From Delftia sp. PS-11 (GTDB lineage: Bacteria; Pseudomonadota; Gammaproteobacteria; Burkholderiales; Burkholderiaceae_C), in NCBI RefSeq assembly GCF_029870285.1, contig NZ_JACSYA010000005.1:177677-241676 (forward strand): 64,000 nt of DNA. Reading direction: 5' to 3'. This document shows, piece by piece, positions 8,044 through 17,850 of the stretch (position 1 is its first letter; each line of letters starts with the position of its first letter). A program made the translations under genes and the position numbers. The notes beneath the pieces are model-generated. The model ran no database searches. It had not been told where the DNA came from and worked only from the letters and a program-made list of their open reading frames with translations.

Positions 8044-8811
8044 CTAAAGCACCCGCATGATCAGCAGCGCCGTGTCCTGCAGCACCTGCAGTACGCGGTC
8101 CACCGCATCCTCGGTGGTTTCCTCGCCGATGGGCATGTTGACCGACAGCGCAGCGATCACCTTGCCGTGGCGGTCGCGCAGCGGCACGGCAATGCCGCGC
8201 ACCCCGATCTGCAACTGCTGCTCCAGGATGGCGTAGCCGCGCTGGCCCGAGCGGCGTATCTCCTCCAGCAGCCGCTCGTGCTGCAGGATGGTGTAGGGCG
8301 TGTGCGGCGCCAGCACGCAGGTCTTGAGCCACTCGCCCACCTCCTGCTCGGGGCGTGAGGCCAGCAGCATCACGCCGGCCGAGCCCAGCGGCGCAGGCAC
8401 GCGCGCGCCCAGCACAAAGCCCGTGCTCATCACGCGGTTGGTGCTGGTGCGCGCGATGAAGACCAGCTCCCAGCCATCCAGCACGCTCAGGTAGGCCGCC
8501 TCGCCCAGCTGGGCCGTGATCTGCTGCAAAAAAGGCTGCACCGTGCGCGGCAGCCGCGCGGCGTCGAAATACGACCAGCCCACCTTGAGCACGCGCGGCG
8601 TCAGGCTGAACAGCGTGCCGTCGCTGGTGGTGTAGCCCAGGTGCTCCAGGGTCAGCAGATAGCGGCGCGCGGCCGTGCGCGTCAGGCCCGTGAGCTGTGC
8701 CGCCTGCGTGGGTGTGAGGCGCGGATGCTCGTTGTCGAAGGCCTCCAGGATGGCCAGGCCTTTTTCGAGTCCGGCAATCCAGTCGCGCCGGTTCAGCGGT
8801 TCTTTTCCCAT
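8044..8811 (-). CDS. IclR-family transcriptional regulator (PcaR/PcaU type)
   Basis: A 255-residue IclR regulator. The N-terminal winged HTH is at about residues 12-75 (GLEKGLAILEAFDNEHPRLT, AAQLTGLTRTAARRYLLTL), followed by an effector domain with LGSAGVMLLAS and ALSVNMPI. Sequence and position, divergent from a quiC dehydroshikimate dehydratase, suggest a protocatechuate- or quinate-pathway regulator of the PcaR/PcaU/QuiR kind. A short inverted repeat (8829-8841) in the 130-base divergent gap is a candidate binding site. The effector is inferred from the neighbour only. Confidence 0.88.
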   Translation of the reverse strand: MGKEPLNRRDWIAGLEKGLAILEAFDNEHPRLTPTQAAQLTGLTRTAARRYLLTLEHLGYTTSDGTLFSLTPRVLKVGWSYFDAARLPRTVQPFLQQITAQLGEAAYLSVLDGWELVFIARTSTNRVMSTGFVLGARVPAPLGSAGVMLLASRPEQEVGEWLKTCVLAPHTPYTILQHERLLEEIRRSGQRGYAILEQQLQIGVRGIAVPLRDRHGKVIAALSVNMPIGEETTEDAVDRVLQVLQDTALLIMRVL

Positions 8812-8828
8812 GGTTTACCCGAATTTTG

Positions 8829-8841
8829 ATCGAATGTCGAT
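8829..8841. promoter_or_regulatory. Candidate IclR operator in the iclR-quiC divergent region
   Basis: ATCGA (8829-8833) and TCGAT (8837-8841) form an exact inverted repeat around ATG, in the gap between the divergent iclR and quiC starts. A related half site, TTATCGAACG, follows at about 8864. The site is short, so the assignment is tentative. Confidence 0.4.
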
Positions 8842-8941
8842 TGTCAAGGCGCGATTATCGAACGCATACGCGCGAATGATGATTGTAGGCCAGGGCAATG
8901 CTTTCTACGCTGTGAAGTCTCCCATCCGTGCACCCGCAGTC

Positions 8942-10819
8942 ATGACCTTGCCGACCCATCCCCTGCCCAAATCGATTGCCACCGTCTCGCTGTCAGGCAC
9001 GCTGCCTGAAAAGCTGGAGGCAGCCGCCGCAGCCGGTTTCGATGGCGTGGAGATCTTCGAGAACGACCTGCTGCAGTACGGCGGCAGCCCCGCCGAGGTG
9101 CGGCGCATGGCCGAGGCGCTGAACCTGCGCATCTTTCTCTACCAGCCGCTGCGCGACTTCGAGGCCATGCCCCGCGAGCAGTTCGCGCGCAACCTGGCGC
9201 GGGCCGAGCGCAAGTTCGACGTGATGCAGCAGCTGGGCGCCGACATGGTGCTGGTCTGCAGCAATGTGCAGGACGCTGCGGCTCCCGATCTGGCGCTGGC
9301 CGCCAGCGATCTGCGCCAGATGGCCGAGGCGGCCGCGCGCCGGGGCCTGCGCGTAGGCTACGAGGCCCTGGCCTGGGGCCGCCATGTGCGCAGCTGGCGC
9401 GACGCCTGGCAGATCGTGCAGATGGCCGACCACCCTGCGCTGGGCCTGGTGCTGGACAGCTTCCACACGCTGTCGCTGGGCGATTCGCTGCAGGGCCTGG
9501 AGGCTGTGCCGGCCGACAAGCTGTTTTTCGTGCAACTGGCCGACGCGCCGCGCCTGTCCATGGATGTGCTGTCCTGGAGCCGGCATTACCGCAACTTCCC
9601 CGGCCAGGGCGAGCTGCCCGTGGCAGAGTTCACGCGCGCCGTGCTGCAGGCTGGCTACCGGGGGCCGCTGTCGCTGGAAATCTTCAATGACGCCTTCCGC
9701 GCAGCGCCTGCGCGGCTGACGGCGCGCGACGGCCTGCGCTCACTGGTCTGGCTGGAGTCGGAGGCCGGCGGCACACCACTGCCCTTGCCGCCTGTGCTGG
9801 CTGGCGTGGACTTCATCGAATTCGCCGTGGACGAGGCCGCTGGCGCGCAACTCGCCCAGCGGCTGCAGGCCCTGGGCTTTGCCCATGCCGGGCGCCACCG
9901 CTCCAAGGCCGTGCAGCTGTACCGCCAGGGCGGCGTCAACCTGATCCTCAACGCCGAGCCCGACAGCGCGGCCGCAGCCCATTTCGCGCTGCACGGCCCC
10001 TCGGTCTGCGCCATCGGCCTCAAGGTCGATGACGCGGCCCGCGCCATGCAGCGCGCGCAGGCGCTGGGCTGCGAGGAGTGGAACGAGCACATCGGCCCCG
10101 GCGAGCGCGCCATCCCCGCGCTGCGCGCGCCTGACGGTCTGCTGCTGCACCTGATCGATGACCGTGGCGCCGACCGCAGCATCTACGAAAGCGACTTCGT
10201 GCTGGATGCCGCCGCCGGTGCTGCGCCATCGGGCGTGGCGCTGGCGGGGCTGGAAGGCGTGGACCACTTCGCCCAGGCCCTGCCTGCCCACCGCTTCGAC
10301 AGCTTCGTGCTGTTTTACCGCGCCGTGTTCGGCATGCGCCCCGATGCGCTGCATGAAATTGCCGACCCCTATGGCCTGGTGCGCAGCCGCGCCATGGTGG
10401 CCGAAGGCGGGCAGGTGCGCATACCGCTGAACGCTTCGGACAGCGGCGTGACCACCACGGGCCGCTGTCTGCAGGCCCATGCGGGCTCGGGCGTGCACCA
10501 CATCGCCTTCGCCTCGCGCGAGGTCGAGTCCACCGTGCGCGCCATCGACAGCACGCGCGCCGCCATGCTGCCTGTGCCAGCCAACTACTACGACGACCTG
10601 GCCGCCCGGCTGGGGCTGGACGAGGCGCAGCTGCAGCGGCTGCAGTCGCTGGGCATGCTGTACGACCGCGATGCGCATGGCGACTTCCTGCACGCCTATA
10701 CCGCGCCTTTCTGCCAGCGCTTTTTCTTCGAGATCGTGCAGCGGCGCGGCTACCGGGGCTATGGCGCGGCCAACGCCTCGGTGCGCATGGCCGCGCTCAC
10801 GCAGCTGGACCGGGGCTGA
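8942..10819 (+). CDS. quiC: 3-dehydroshikimate dehydratase (QuiC type, fused TIM barrel and HPPD-like domains)
   Basis: A 625-residue fusion protein that converts 3-dehydroshikimate to protocatechuate in quinate/shikimate catabolism. Residues 1-280 form a xylose-isomerase-like TIM barrel with a plausible metal-ligand set in the order typical of the family: E141 (GYEAL), D172 (LDSFH), Q198 (VQLAD) and E246 (LEIF). Residues about 285-625 resemble 4-hydroxyphenylpyruvate dioxygenase, with vicinal-oxygen-chelate segments [21 protein letters not shown] and [10 protein letters not shown]. The start at 8942 gives [19 protein letters not shown], the usual N-terminus, although the frame stays open further upstream. 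It is divergent from an IclR regulator. The 3' end overlaps the convergent nitronate monooxygenase gene by 23 bases. Confidence 0.92.
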   Translation: MTLPTHPLPKSIATVSLSGTLPEKLEAAAAAGFDGVEIFENDLLQYGGSPAEVRRMAEALNLRIFLYQPLRDFEAMPREQFARNLARAERKFDVMQQLGADMVLVCSNVQDAAAPDLALAASDLRQMAEAAARRGLRVGYEALAWGRHVRSWRDAWQIVQMADHPALGLVLDSFHTLSLGDSLQGLEAVPADKLFFVQLADAPRLSMDVLSWSRHYRNFPGQGELPVAEFTRAVLQAGYRGPLSLEIFNDAFRAAPARLTARDGLRSLVWLESEAGGTPLPLPPVLAGVDFIEFAVDEAAGAQLAQRLQALGFAHAGRHRSKAVQLYRQGGVNLILNAEPDSAAAAHFALHGPSVCAIGLKVDDAARAMQRAQALGCEEWNEHIGPGERAIPALRAPDGLLLHLIDDRGADRSIYESDFVLDAAAGAAPSGVALAGLEGVDHFAQALPAHRFDSFVLFYRAVFGMRPDALHEIADPYGLVRSRAMVAEGGQVRIPLNASDSGVTTTGRCLQAHAGSGVHHIAFASREVESTVRAIDSTRAAMLPVPANYYDDLAARLGLDEAQLQRLQSLGMLYDRDAHGDFLHAYTAPFCQRFFFEIVQRRGYRGYGAANASVRMAALTQLDRG

Positions 10820-11870
10820 GCGCCAGCTCTGCGGCCAGCACGCGCACCAGCTCGGCCGCCGGCATCGCGCGCGCCAGCGGCGCGCCCTGGCCGGCCCAGT
10901 GCGCCGCGTAGTCGCTGCAGCCCTGGGCGGATGCCGCCTGGTGCAGCGCCTTGCCCGCATCGTAGGTCCTGGGGTAGTCGGGCAGCGGCAGGCCATGGCG
11001 GTGGCCCAGCGCATGCAGACGGTTGACGATGCCGCGCGCCGGCCGTCCCGAGATGGCGGCTGTGATGCCCGTGTGGTGGGCGCGCTCGCTGCGCAGTTCG
11101 GCGCGGTAGGCAGGGCTGGCCGCCGACTCGGGGCACAGGATGAAGGCCGTGCCCATCTGCGCCGCGCAGGCGCCCAGCCGCAGCGCGGCTGCGATGCCCT
11201 CGCCATCCATGATGCCGCCGGCCGCGACCACGGGCAATCGCGTATGGCGCGCCAGCACCCGCACCAGCGCAAAAGTGCCCATCAGGCTGTCCTGTCCGGG
11301 GTCGAACGTGCCACGGTGCCCGCCGGCTTCCACGCCCTGGGCCACGATGACATCCACCCCCGCCTGCTCGATCCGGCGCGCCTCGTCCAGCGAGGTCGCG
11401 CTGGCCAGCGTCACGATGCCGGCTGCGCGCAGCGCGTCGATGAGCCCCTGCTCGGGCAGCCCGAAATGAAAGCTCACCACGGCCGGGCGCTCCTGCAGCA
11501 GCATCGCCTGCAGCGCCGCGTTGCCGGTGGCGCTGGCATAAATCTCGTGCAGGCCGGCAGGCGGCGTGGTGCCAAAGCGCGCGAACTCGGGCGCCAGTTG
11601 CTGCAGCCAGGCGGTCTCGCGCTGCGCATCGGCCTGCGCCGGCTGGTGGCAAAACAGATTGATGTGCACAGCCCGGCCGGTCAGTGCGCGCGTCTGCGCG
11701 ATCTGCTGGCGAGCCTGCTCCGTGGTGCTGGCGCCGATGCCCAGCGAACCCAGGCCGCCCGCCTCGCTGACGGCGGCTGCCAGCGCGGGCGTGGAGATGC
11801 CAGCCATGGGGGCCTGAATGATGGGGTGGCGCATGCCCAGGCGTGCCATCCATGCGGTGTGGGTGCTCAT
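10797..11870 (-). CDS. Nitronate monooxygenase (2-nitropropane dioxygenase family)
   Basis: A 357-residue FMN-dependent TIM-barrel enzyme that oxidises alkyl nitronates such as propionate 3-nitronate to carbonyl compounds and nitrite. Family marks are [20 protein letters not shown] at the N-terminus, GVEAGGHRG with the active-site histidine at about residue 180, and the FMN phosphate loop [10 protein letters not shown]. The start is chosen where ATGA overlaps the stop of the upstream MFS gene. Pairing with an MFS transporter suggests detoxification together with export, controlled by the divergent LysR gene. Annotation as an enoyl-ACP reductase II-like protein is the main alternative. Confidence 0.87.
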   Translation of the reverse strand: MSTHTAWMARLGMRHPIIQAPMAGISTPALAAAVSEAGGLGSLGIGASTTEQARQQIAQTRALTGRAVHINLFCHQPAQADAQRETAWLQQLAPEFARFGTTPPAGLHEIYASATGNAALQAMLLQERPAVVSFHFGLPEQGLIDALRAAGIVTLASATSLDEARRIEQAGVDVIVAQGVEAGGHRGTFDPGQDSLMGTFALVRVLARHTRLPVVAAGGIMDGEGIAAALRLGACAAQMGTAFILCPESAASPAYRAELRSERAHHTGITAAISGRPARGIVNRLHALGHRHGLPLPDYPRTYDAGKALHQAASAQGCSDYAAHWAGQGAPLARAMPAAELVRVLAAELALSPGPAA

Positions 11871-13069
11871 AAGACTCCTTGGTATCGAATCCTGGCGCGG
11901 CTGGCGGCGATCAGCACCGTGCCCAGTACCAGCGATGCGCAGCCAATGGCGAACAGGCGCTGGTACGAGCCCAGGCCCGCATAGCTCCAGGCCATGAAAT
12001 AGCCCGACACCGCCTGCATCAGCGCAAAGCCGGCCGTCGCGTAGCCCCACATGCGCTTGTGCTGCGCAGGGCCGATCAATTGCATCAGGTAGCCCGAAGT
12101 GATGGCCGCCATGCCCGGCGACAGCGCCCCCACCAGAAAGGAAGAGACCGCATGCCCCGCAAAGCCCGTCCATAGCAGCGGCATGGCAATGGCCAGCGCC
12201 TTGAGCGCATACGCCCCCGTGGTCGTGCCCCACCAGCCAAAGCGCGTGGCGCACAGCGATGCCGCCAGCGGCCCGGCAATGGCGCCCAGCCCGAAGATGG
12301 CCCATTGCGTGGAAGCATAGGCATCACCCAGCCGCAGCTCGCGCGCCAGATAGTCCACCCAGAACACCGTGTGCGGCACAAAGCCGAACGCATCCGTCAT
12401 ATAGGCCAGCATCACCAGCACCACGGCCCATGTCCACAGCGGGGTGGCAGGCACCGCCTGCGCGTGGGGCGTGATGGCCAGCGGCGCTGGCGCCGGCAAC
12501 TGCCCGGCATGGCGCGCGCCCAGCCATCCGGCCCACGCGCAGGCGGCAGCCAGCGCCCACCAGGCCGCGCCCAGGCCCTGGCGCGCCAGCAGCGGCACCA
12601 GCGTGGCCGACAGCAGGGCGCCCGCCCCGATGCCGCAGAACATCAGCGGGCCCAGCGCCGCACGGCGCAGCAAGGGCGTGGCTGCCAGCGCCACCGAAGG
12701 GCCCAGCACCATCAGAATGGCGCCGCTGATGCCCGAGACGCAGCGCCAGGCGAAGAACCAGGGCATGGGCAGTGGCCAGGCGCAGGCCGCAAAGCTCAGC
12801 GCCGTGCCCGCCCAGCACCACCGCAGCACGCGCAGCGCGCCCAGGCGCTCGGCCAGCGGCGCGGCGGCCAGCGCCCCGATCAGGTAGCCCAGCAGATTGG
12901 CCGCGCCCAGATAGGCCACCTGCCCTCCGCCGAACCAGCCCGCCTGCACCATCTGCGGCATCAGCGCCGTATAGGCAAATCGCGCCAGGCCGACGCCGCC
13001 GAGCGTGGCCATGAAGCCGGTCAGCAGCGGGGACAGTTCATTGCGTTGAATCACGGGAGTGCGGGCCAT
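11867..13069 (-). CDS. MFS transporter, YbfB/YjiJ family
   Basis: A 400-residue, roughly 12-helix inner-membrane transporter. The N-terminus carries the hallmark [18 protein letters not shown] of the YbfB/YjiJ group, and the domain-1 loop reads [12 protein letters not shown]. It is the first gene of a two-gene unit with the nitronate monooxygenase (four-base overlap) and is divergent from a LysR regulator 105 bases away. The substrate is unknown; export of a nitro or organic-acid toxin would suit the partner enzyme. Confidence 0.85.
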   Translation of the reverse strand: MARTPVIQRNELSPLLTGFMATLGGVGLARFAYTALMPQMVQAGWFGGGQVAYLGAANLLGYLIGALAAAPLAERLGALRVLRWCWAGTALSFAACAWPLPMPWFFAWRCVSGISGAILMVLGPSVALAATPLLRRAALGPLMFCGIGAGALLSATLVPLLARQGLGAAWWALAAACAWAGWLGARHAGQLPAPAPLAITPHAQAVPATPLWTWAVVLVMLAYMTDAFGFVPHTVFWVDYLARELRLGDAYASTQWAIFGLGAIAGPLAASLCATRFGWWGTTTGAYALKALAIAMPLLWTGFAGHAVSSFLVGALSPGMAAITSGYLMQLIGPAQHKRMWGYATAGFALMQAVSGYFMAWSYAGLGSYQRLFAIGCASLVLGTVLIAASRARIRYQGVL

Positions 13070-13174
13070 GGCGGGGAGATGGGCATACCTTAAGCGGCTC
13101 CGGCCATCATGTCCAATGATTCAAAATGATGATGCCAATCTTGATTGAAGATGGGCAAGCCTGCGAAGTCCACC

Positions 13175-14092
13175 ATGCAACTCAAGTCCCTGCGGATGTT
13201 TCTGGCCGTTTGCGACAGCGGCAGCTTCGGCGCTGCCGCTCAGCAGCTGCACACCGTGCAGTCCAATGTCACCGCCCATGTGAAGAAGCTGGAAGACGAG
13301 ACCGGCGTGCAACTGGTCGAGCGCAGCGCGCCCGTGCACGCCACGCCTGCCGGCCGCCTGCTGGCGCGCCATGCGCGGCGCATGCTGGCCGACCATGACG
13401 AGGCCCTGGCCCTGCTGCAGGGCAGCGCCCGCGCCGCAGGCACGCTGCGCATCGGCTCCATGGAAACCACGGCCGCGCTGCGCCTGCCGCCGCTGCTGGC
13501 GCGCCTGCACCAGACCCAGCCCGGGCTGGATCTGGAGCTGCGCACGGCCCCCACGGCCGAGCTGCTGGCCGATCTGCTCGCGGGCCGCATCGACTGCGCC
13601 TTCGTCTCGGGCATGCCGCCGCAGTCCCGCCTGCAGGGCTGGAAAGTCTTCGAGGAAGAACTGGTGCTGGTCACCGCCTTCGCGCTGGCGCGCTTTCCCG
13701 ACGCCGCACAGCTCAGCGCCATGCCTTTCCTGGCCTTTCGCCAGGGCTGCAGCTACCGCCAGCGCATCGAACTGCTGCTGGCCGCGCGCGGCGTGGCGGC
13801 GCGTATCATGGAAATGGGGTCACTGGACGCCATCCTCGGCTGCGTGGCCGCCGGCATGGGCTATGGCCTGCTGCCGCGCAGCGTGGTCCAGGCCCAGCAG
13901 CACCGCTTCGGCGTGCACATCACGGCCCTGCCAGGGGTTCTGGCCCGGGACGTCGCCCATGTGGAAACCTGGTTCACCGTGCCCGCACGCGCCGGCTGGT
14001 CGCCAGCGCTGCATGCCTGCGTGCAGGTGCTGGGCATTCAGGTGGATGCGGTGGCCATGGGTGCAGGAAACCTGTCACTGGCCGTCTCATGA
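13175..14092 (+). CDS. LysR-family transcriptional regulator
   Basis: A 305-residue LysR regulator. The HTH is at about residues 1-60 (MQLKSLRMFLAVCDSGSFGA, AQQLHTVQSNVTAHVKKLE). The start at 13175 is preferred because LysR proteins normally begin within a few residues of this helix; an ATG at 13151 or TTG at 13145 would add eight to ten residues. It is divergent from the MFS/nitronate monooxygenase unit and probably controls it. Its stop codon overlaps the convergent comM stop by a few bases (14087-14092). Confidence 0.87.
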   Translation: MQLKSLRMFLAVCDSGSFGAAAQQLHTVQSNVTAHVKKLEDETGVQLVERSAPVHATPAGRLLARHARRMLADHDEALALLQGSARAAGTLRIGSMETTAALRLPPLLARLHQTQPGLDLELRTAPTAELLADLLAGRIDCAFVSGMPPQSRLQGWKVFEEELVLVTAFALARFPDAAQLSAMPFLAFRQGCSYRQRIELLLAARGVAARIMEMGSLDAILGCVAAGMGYGLLPRSVVQAQQHRFGVHITALPGVLARDVAHVETWFTVPARAGWSPALHACVQVLGIQVDAVAMGAGNLSLAVS

Positions 14093-15688
14093 CGGCATCC
14101 GCAGCACGCGCCGGTACTGCATGGCTTCGGCCACATGTCCTGTCTCCACGGCCGTGCTGCCTGCCAGGTCCGCGATGGTGCGCGCCACCCTGAGCGCGCG
14201 GTGGGTGCCGCGCGCCGACCAGCCCAGGCGTGCTGCGGCCTTGTGGGCGAAGAGCAGGGCCTCGGGCGACAGGCCCAGGTGATCGTCCAGGGCCTGCCCC
14301 TGGAGCTGGTGGTTGGCGCAGCCCTGGCGCTGCACGGCCAGGGCGCGTGCCTGGATCACGCGTTCGCGCACGGCATCGCTGCCTTCGCCGCTGCGCGCGG
14401 CCAGCAGTTCTTCCGGCGGCAGGGCGCTGACTTCCACATGCAGGTCGATGCGGTCCAGCAGCGGGCCGCTGATGCGCGCCTGGTAGCGCGCCACCTTGTC
14501 GGGCGTGCAGCGGCAGCGCTGCACCGTCGATCCCCAGTGGCCGCAGGGACAGGGATTCATGGCCGCGATCAGCTGAAAGCGCGCGGGAAACTCGCAGCGC
14601 CGGGCAGCGCGCGCAATCGTGATCTGGCCGGTCTCCAGCGGCTCGCGCAGCGCCTCCAGCGCACTGCGCGCGAACTCGGGGAATTCGTCGAGAAACAGCA
14701 CGCCGTGGTGCGACTGGGATATCTCGCCGGGCCGTGGCGGCGAGCCGCCACCCACCAGCGCCACGGCGCTGGCCGTGTGGTGCGGGCTGGCCGTGGGGCG
14801 CTGGCGCCAGTGCTGCGGCGTGAAACGGCCGGCCAGGCTGGCGATGGCGGCGGCCTCCAGGGCCTCGTCATCGTTCATGGGCGGCAGCAGGCCGGCAAAG
14901 CGCTGGGCCAGCATGGACTTGCCCGATCCCGGCGGCCCCACCAGCAGCAGGCCATGGCCTCCGGCTGCCGCAATCTCCAGCGCACGCCGGGCCTGGGCCT
15001 GGCCGCGCACTTCGGCCAGGTCCGGTCCGCTGTGCGTGGCGGCTGCCGGCTGCGGCTGCACCGCGTGCCAGCCCGGCCCCGGACACAGCCGCTCCTCGCC
15101 AGCCTGGGGCTCATCGGTATGGCCGCTGTCCTGCAGTGTCTCGTCCAGCGTTGTCTCTGCCTGCGCGGCGCGTGCGATGAAGCGGCGCACCACATCGAGC
15201 AGGTGGTGCGCGCAGAACACCTGGGCCGAGGGCACGAAGGCTGCTTCCTGCGCGCTGCCCGGCGGCAGCACCAGGCGCGCGCCATCCTGCTGGCGGTGCC
15301 GTGCCAGTGCCGTGGCCAGCGCGCCGCGCACGGGCCGCAGCGCGCCTGACAGCGACAGCTCTCCCGCGAACTCGTAGTCCGCCAGGGCGCTGCCATCGAT
15401 CTGCCCGCTGGCCGCCAGAATCCCCAGCGCGATGGGCAGGTCGAACCGTCCCGAATCCTTGGGCAGATCGGCGGGCGCCAGGTTGACGATGATGCGCTTG
15501 TTGCCGGGAAACTCCAGCCCCGAATTGAGCAGCGCCGAGCGCACGCGCTCGCGCGCCTCCTTGACCTCGACATCGGCCAGACCGACCAGGGTGAACGATG
15601 GCAGGCCGTTGGCCAGATGCACTTCCACGGTGACCCGTGGCGCATCCAGCCCCAGCAGCGCGCGACTTTGAACCAGGGCCAGACCCAT
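14087..15688 (-). CDS. comM: YifB/ComM family Mg-chelatase-like AAA+ ATPase
   Basis: A 533-residue protein with three family parts: an N-terminal ChlI domain (SRALLGLDAPRVTVEVHLA, GLADVEVKEARERVRSAL), a central AAA+ domain with Walker A LLVGPPGSGKSML and Walker B HHGVLFLDEFPEF, and a C-terminal Mg-chelatase-type domain with CPCGHW and a cysteine pair (CRC). ComM is a hexameric helicase that promotes branch migration during natural transformation in other proteobacteria. ATG at 15688 is taken as the start; a GTG two codons upstream is possible. The region just after the ChlI domain has an acidic linker (DETLQDSGHTDEPQAGEE). Confidence 0.93.
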   Translation of the reverse strand: MGLALVQSRALLGLDAPRVTVEVHLANGLPSFTLVGLADVEVKEARERVRSALLNSGLEFPGNKRIIVNLAPADLPKDSGRFDLPIALGILAASGQIDGSALADYEFAGELSLSGALRPVRGALATALARHRQQDGARLVLPPGSAQEAAFVPSAQVFCAHHLLDVVRRFIARAAQAETTLDETLQDSGHTDEPQAGEERLCPGPGWHAVQPQPAAATHSGPDLAEVRGQAQARRALEIAAAGGHGLLLVGPPGSGKSMLAQRFAGLLPPMNDDEALEAAAIASLAGRFTPQHWRQRPTASPHHTASAVALVGGGSPPRPGEISQSHHGVLFLDEFPEFARSALEALREPLETGQITIARAARRCEFPARFQLIAAMNPCPCGHWGSTVQRCRCTPDKVARYQARISGPLLDRIDLHVEVSALPPEELLAARSGEGSDAVRERVIQARALAVQRQGCANHQLQGQALDDHLGLSPEALLFAHKAAARLGWSARGTHRALRVARTIADLAGSTAVETGHVAEAMQYRRVLRMPS

Positions 15689-16108
15689 GGGCACCTCGCT
15701 GAAACATCAGACACAAAGAAAAGACCGCACGCAGCACTGCACGGCCCCGCAAGCCAAGTATGTGCAGGGTCTGCGGGTTTTGTGGGGTCTGCATGCAAAA
15801 CTCAGAATAGTCTTATCCGTCAGACCTGCACACCTCTGAATCGGAAGCCGCCAGCCGGGTGGCTGCTGCGCTTGCAGCACCCTGTCCGGGGGCGCTTGAG
15901 CCTGGTCCGCAATGGCTGCCGGCAGGTGGATTTCACAAGTGCAACGAGCGCACAGGACAGTGAATAAATAGCGTTTGTTCTGGCTGTGCGACCCCGATAG
16001 AGTGTGGCCCGGCAATGCATGGCATGCATGCAATCCGGTGCGTTCCAGGCTGGTCCGGCCTGCCGCCACCACACTTCGCCATGGACGGCGTACGGGAGAC
16101 AAAACACG
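15689..16108. other. 420-bp divergent intergenic region
   Basis: This is the largest gene-free stretch in the window, between the divergent comM and tannase genes. I see no convincing coding frame or RNA gene. It holds a weak plus-strand promoter (15975-16003) and clustered overlapping TGCATG/GCATGC motifs at about 16014-16033. Several hairpin-forming GC-rich stretches occur at 15850-15920 without a U-run. Confidence 0.6.
15975..16003 (+). promoter_or_regulatory. Candidate sigma-70 promoter of the tannase gene
   Basis: TTGTTC (15975-15980), a 17-base spacer and TAGAGT (15998-16003) form a moderate match to a -35/-10 promoter, giving a leader of about 100 bases before the tannase start at 16109. 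The hexamers are imperfect, so confidence is limited. Confidence 0.35.
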
Positions 16109-17842
16109 ATGAAATTCCAAACCCTGGGCCTTGCATCTTTGGGCCTGTTGTTGCTGGGGTGCAATGGCGCGGAGGCGGTCAGCGAAGTGGCGCTGCCGCA
16201 GCTGGGCGCCGCACAGCCTGCCCCTTTGGCGCATTGCACGGATCTGCCGGCACGCTTTGGCTTTGCGGGCACCCGCATCCTGACCGCCGAGGTGGTGCCG
16301 GCCGGGACCCTGACCAACGCGGGCCAGCCGGTGGCCGAGCACTGCCGTGTCACGGGCAAGATGAATGAGCGCGTCAGCGCGGTGGATGGCCAAAGCTACG
16401 CCATTGCCTTCGAGATGCGCATGCCCAAGGACTGGAACGGGCGTTTTCTTTACCAGGGCAATGGCGGCACCGATGGCGTGGTGGTGCTGGCTGACGGCGC
16501 ATCGATCGGCAGCGGAGGCATGCTGCGCAGTCCCCTGCAGATGGGCATGGCCGTGATCAGTTCCGATGCGGGCCACACGGCGGCCCAGAACCCTTTGTTC
16601 GGGATTGATCCGCAGGCCCGCCTGGACTATGGCTACAAGGCGGTGGGCACGCTGACCCCCATGGCCAAGGCCCTGATTCAGTCCGCCTACGGCAAGGCGC
16701 CCGATCGCTCGTACATCGCAGGCACTTCCAACGGCGGTCGCCATGCCATGGTGGCCGCATCGCGTTATGCGGCGATGTATGACGGCGTGCTGGCGCATTC
16801 CCCGGGCTTCAACCTGCCCCGCGCCGCCATCGCCAATCTCTCGAATGTCAAGCTGTGGGATACGGTGGTGACCACGCGCGTGGTGAACAACCAGCCCGAT
16901 TACGAGTCGGCCCTGCCCGCCAGCGAGCGGCAGGTGGTGGCCAATGCCATCCTGGCCCGCTGCGATGCGCTCGACGGCGTGGCCGACGGGCTGGTGCAGG
17001 ACCTGGCTGCCTGCCGCACGGCGTTCGAGCCCATGCGCGATCTGCCCACCTGCAGCGCAGGCCGCGACGGCACCTGCCTGACGGCGGCGCAAAAGACCGT
17101 GATCACCAAGGTCTATGACGCCGTGCGCAACAGCGCAGGCGAAACCATCTACACCGGCTTCCCGTTCGATCCGGGCATTGCGCAGGTGGGCTGGGCCGAC
17201 TGGAAGTTCCGCAACTCGCTGCGCACGGCGCGCAATCCGGTGTCGGTTGGCTATGTCTTTTCGTCGCCGCCCTACAGCGACCTGAGCATGGCCAGCGACA
17301 CCAGCAAGTCGGCGGCCTTCGCGCTCGGCTTTAACCTCGATGCAGAGGCGCCCAAGCTCTTTGCCACCCAGGGCATCTACACGGAAAGCAGCATGTCGTT
17401 CATGACCATGCCCACGCCGACCCGGCTGGATGCGCTGCGCGACAAAGGCGGCAAGCTGATGGTGATCCATGGCGCTGCCGATCCGATCTTCTCGGTGGAC
17501 GATACCCTGGCCTGGTACCGCACCCTCAACGACAGCTACCAGGGCCGCGCGGACCGCTTCTCGCGCGTCTTCGTGGTGCCGGGCATGGGCCATTCCCGGG
17601 GCGGCCCTGCCACCGACCAGTACGACGCGGTGACTGCGCTCATCGACTGGGTCGAATCGGGCAAGGCGCCCGAGCGCATCGTGGCCATGGCCCGGGGCGC
17701 GGCAAACGCAGGTGGTGCGAACACCGAGCTGCCAGCCAACTGGTCGGCCACCCGCACCCGGCCTCTGTGCCCCTATCCCCTGGTGGCCCGCTACCAGTCC
17801 GGCAACCCCGAGTCGGCCGACAGCTTCGCCTGCAAGCCCTGA
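16109..17842 (+). CDS. Tannase/feruloyl esterase family lipoprotein
   Basis: A 577-residue alpha/beta hydrolase of the tannase and feruloyl esterase family, which cleaves gallate, ferulate or related ester bonds. The N-terminus is a lipoprotein signal (MKFQTLGLASLGLLLLGC) with lipobox cysteine C18, so the enzyme should be lipid-anchored outside the cytoplasm. The expected triad is present: S207 in GTSNGGR, D458 in HGAADP and H495 in GMGHSRGG. Paired cysteines (for example C203-region neighbours and CDALDG/CRTAFEP) suit the disulfide-rich lid of the family. A GGGAGA ribosome site precedes the start. It converges on betA with an 8-base gap and has no obvious pathway partner adjacent. The ester substrate is not resolved by sequence. 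Confidence 0.88.
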   Translation: MKFQTLGLASLGLLLLGCNGAEAVSEVALPQLGAAQPAPLAHCTDLPARFGFAGTRILTAEVVPAGTLTNAGQPVAEHCRVTGKMNERVSAVDGQSYAIAFEMRMPKDWNGRFLYQGNGGTDGVVVLADGASIGSGGMLRSPLQMGMAVISSDAGHTAAQNPLFGIDPQARLDYGYKAVGTLTPMAKALIQSAYGKAPDRSYIAGTSNGGRHAMVAASRYAAMYDGVLAHSPGFNLPRAAIANLSNVKLWDTVVTTRVVNNQPDYESALPASERQVVANAILARCDALDGVADGLVQDLAACRTAFEPMRDLPTCSAGRDGTCLTAAQKTVITKVYDAVRNSAGETIYTGFPFDPGIAQVGWADWKFRNSLRTARNPVSVGYVFSSPPYSDLSMASDTSKSAAFALGFNLDAEAPKLFATQGIYTESSMSFMTMPTPTRLDALRDKGGKLMVIHGAADPIFSVDDTLAWYRTLNDSYQGRADRFSRVFVVPGMGHSRGGPATDQYDAVTALIDWVESGKAPERIVAMARGAANAGGANTELPANWSATRTRPLCPYPLVARYQSGNPESADSFACKP

Positions 17843-17850
17843 CAGGGTGT

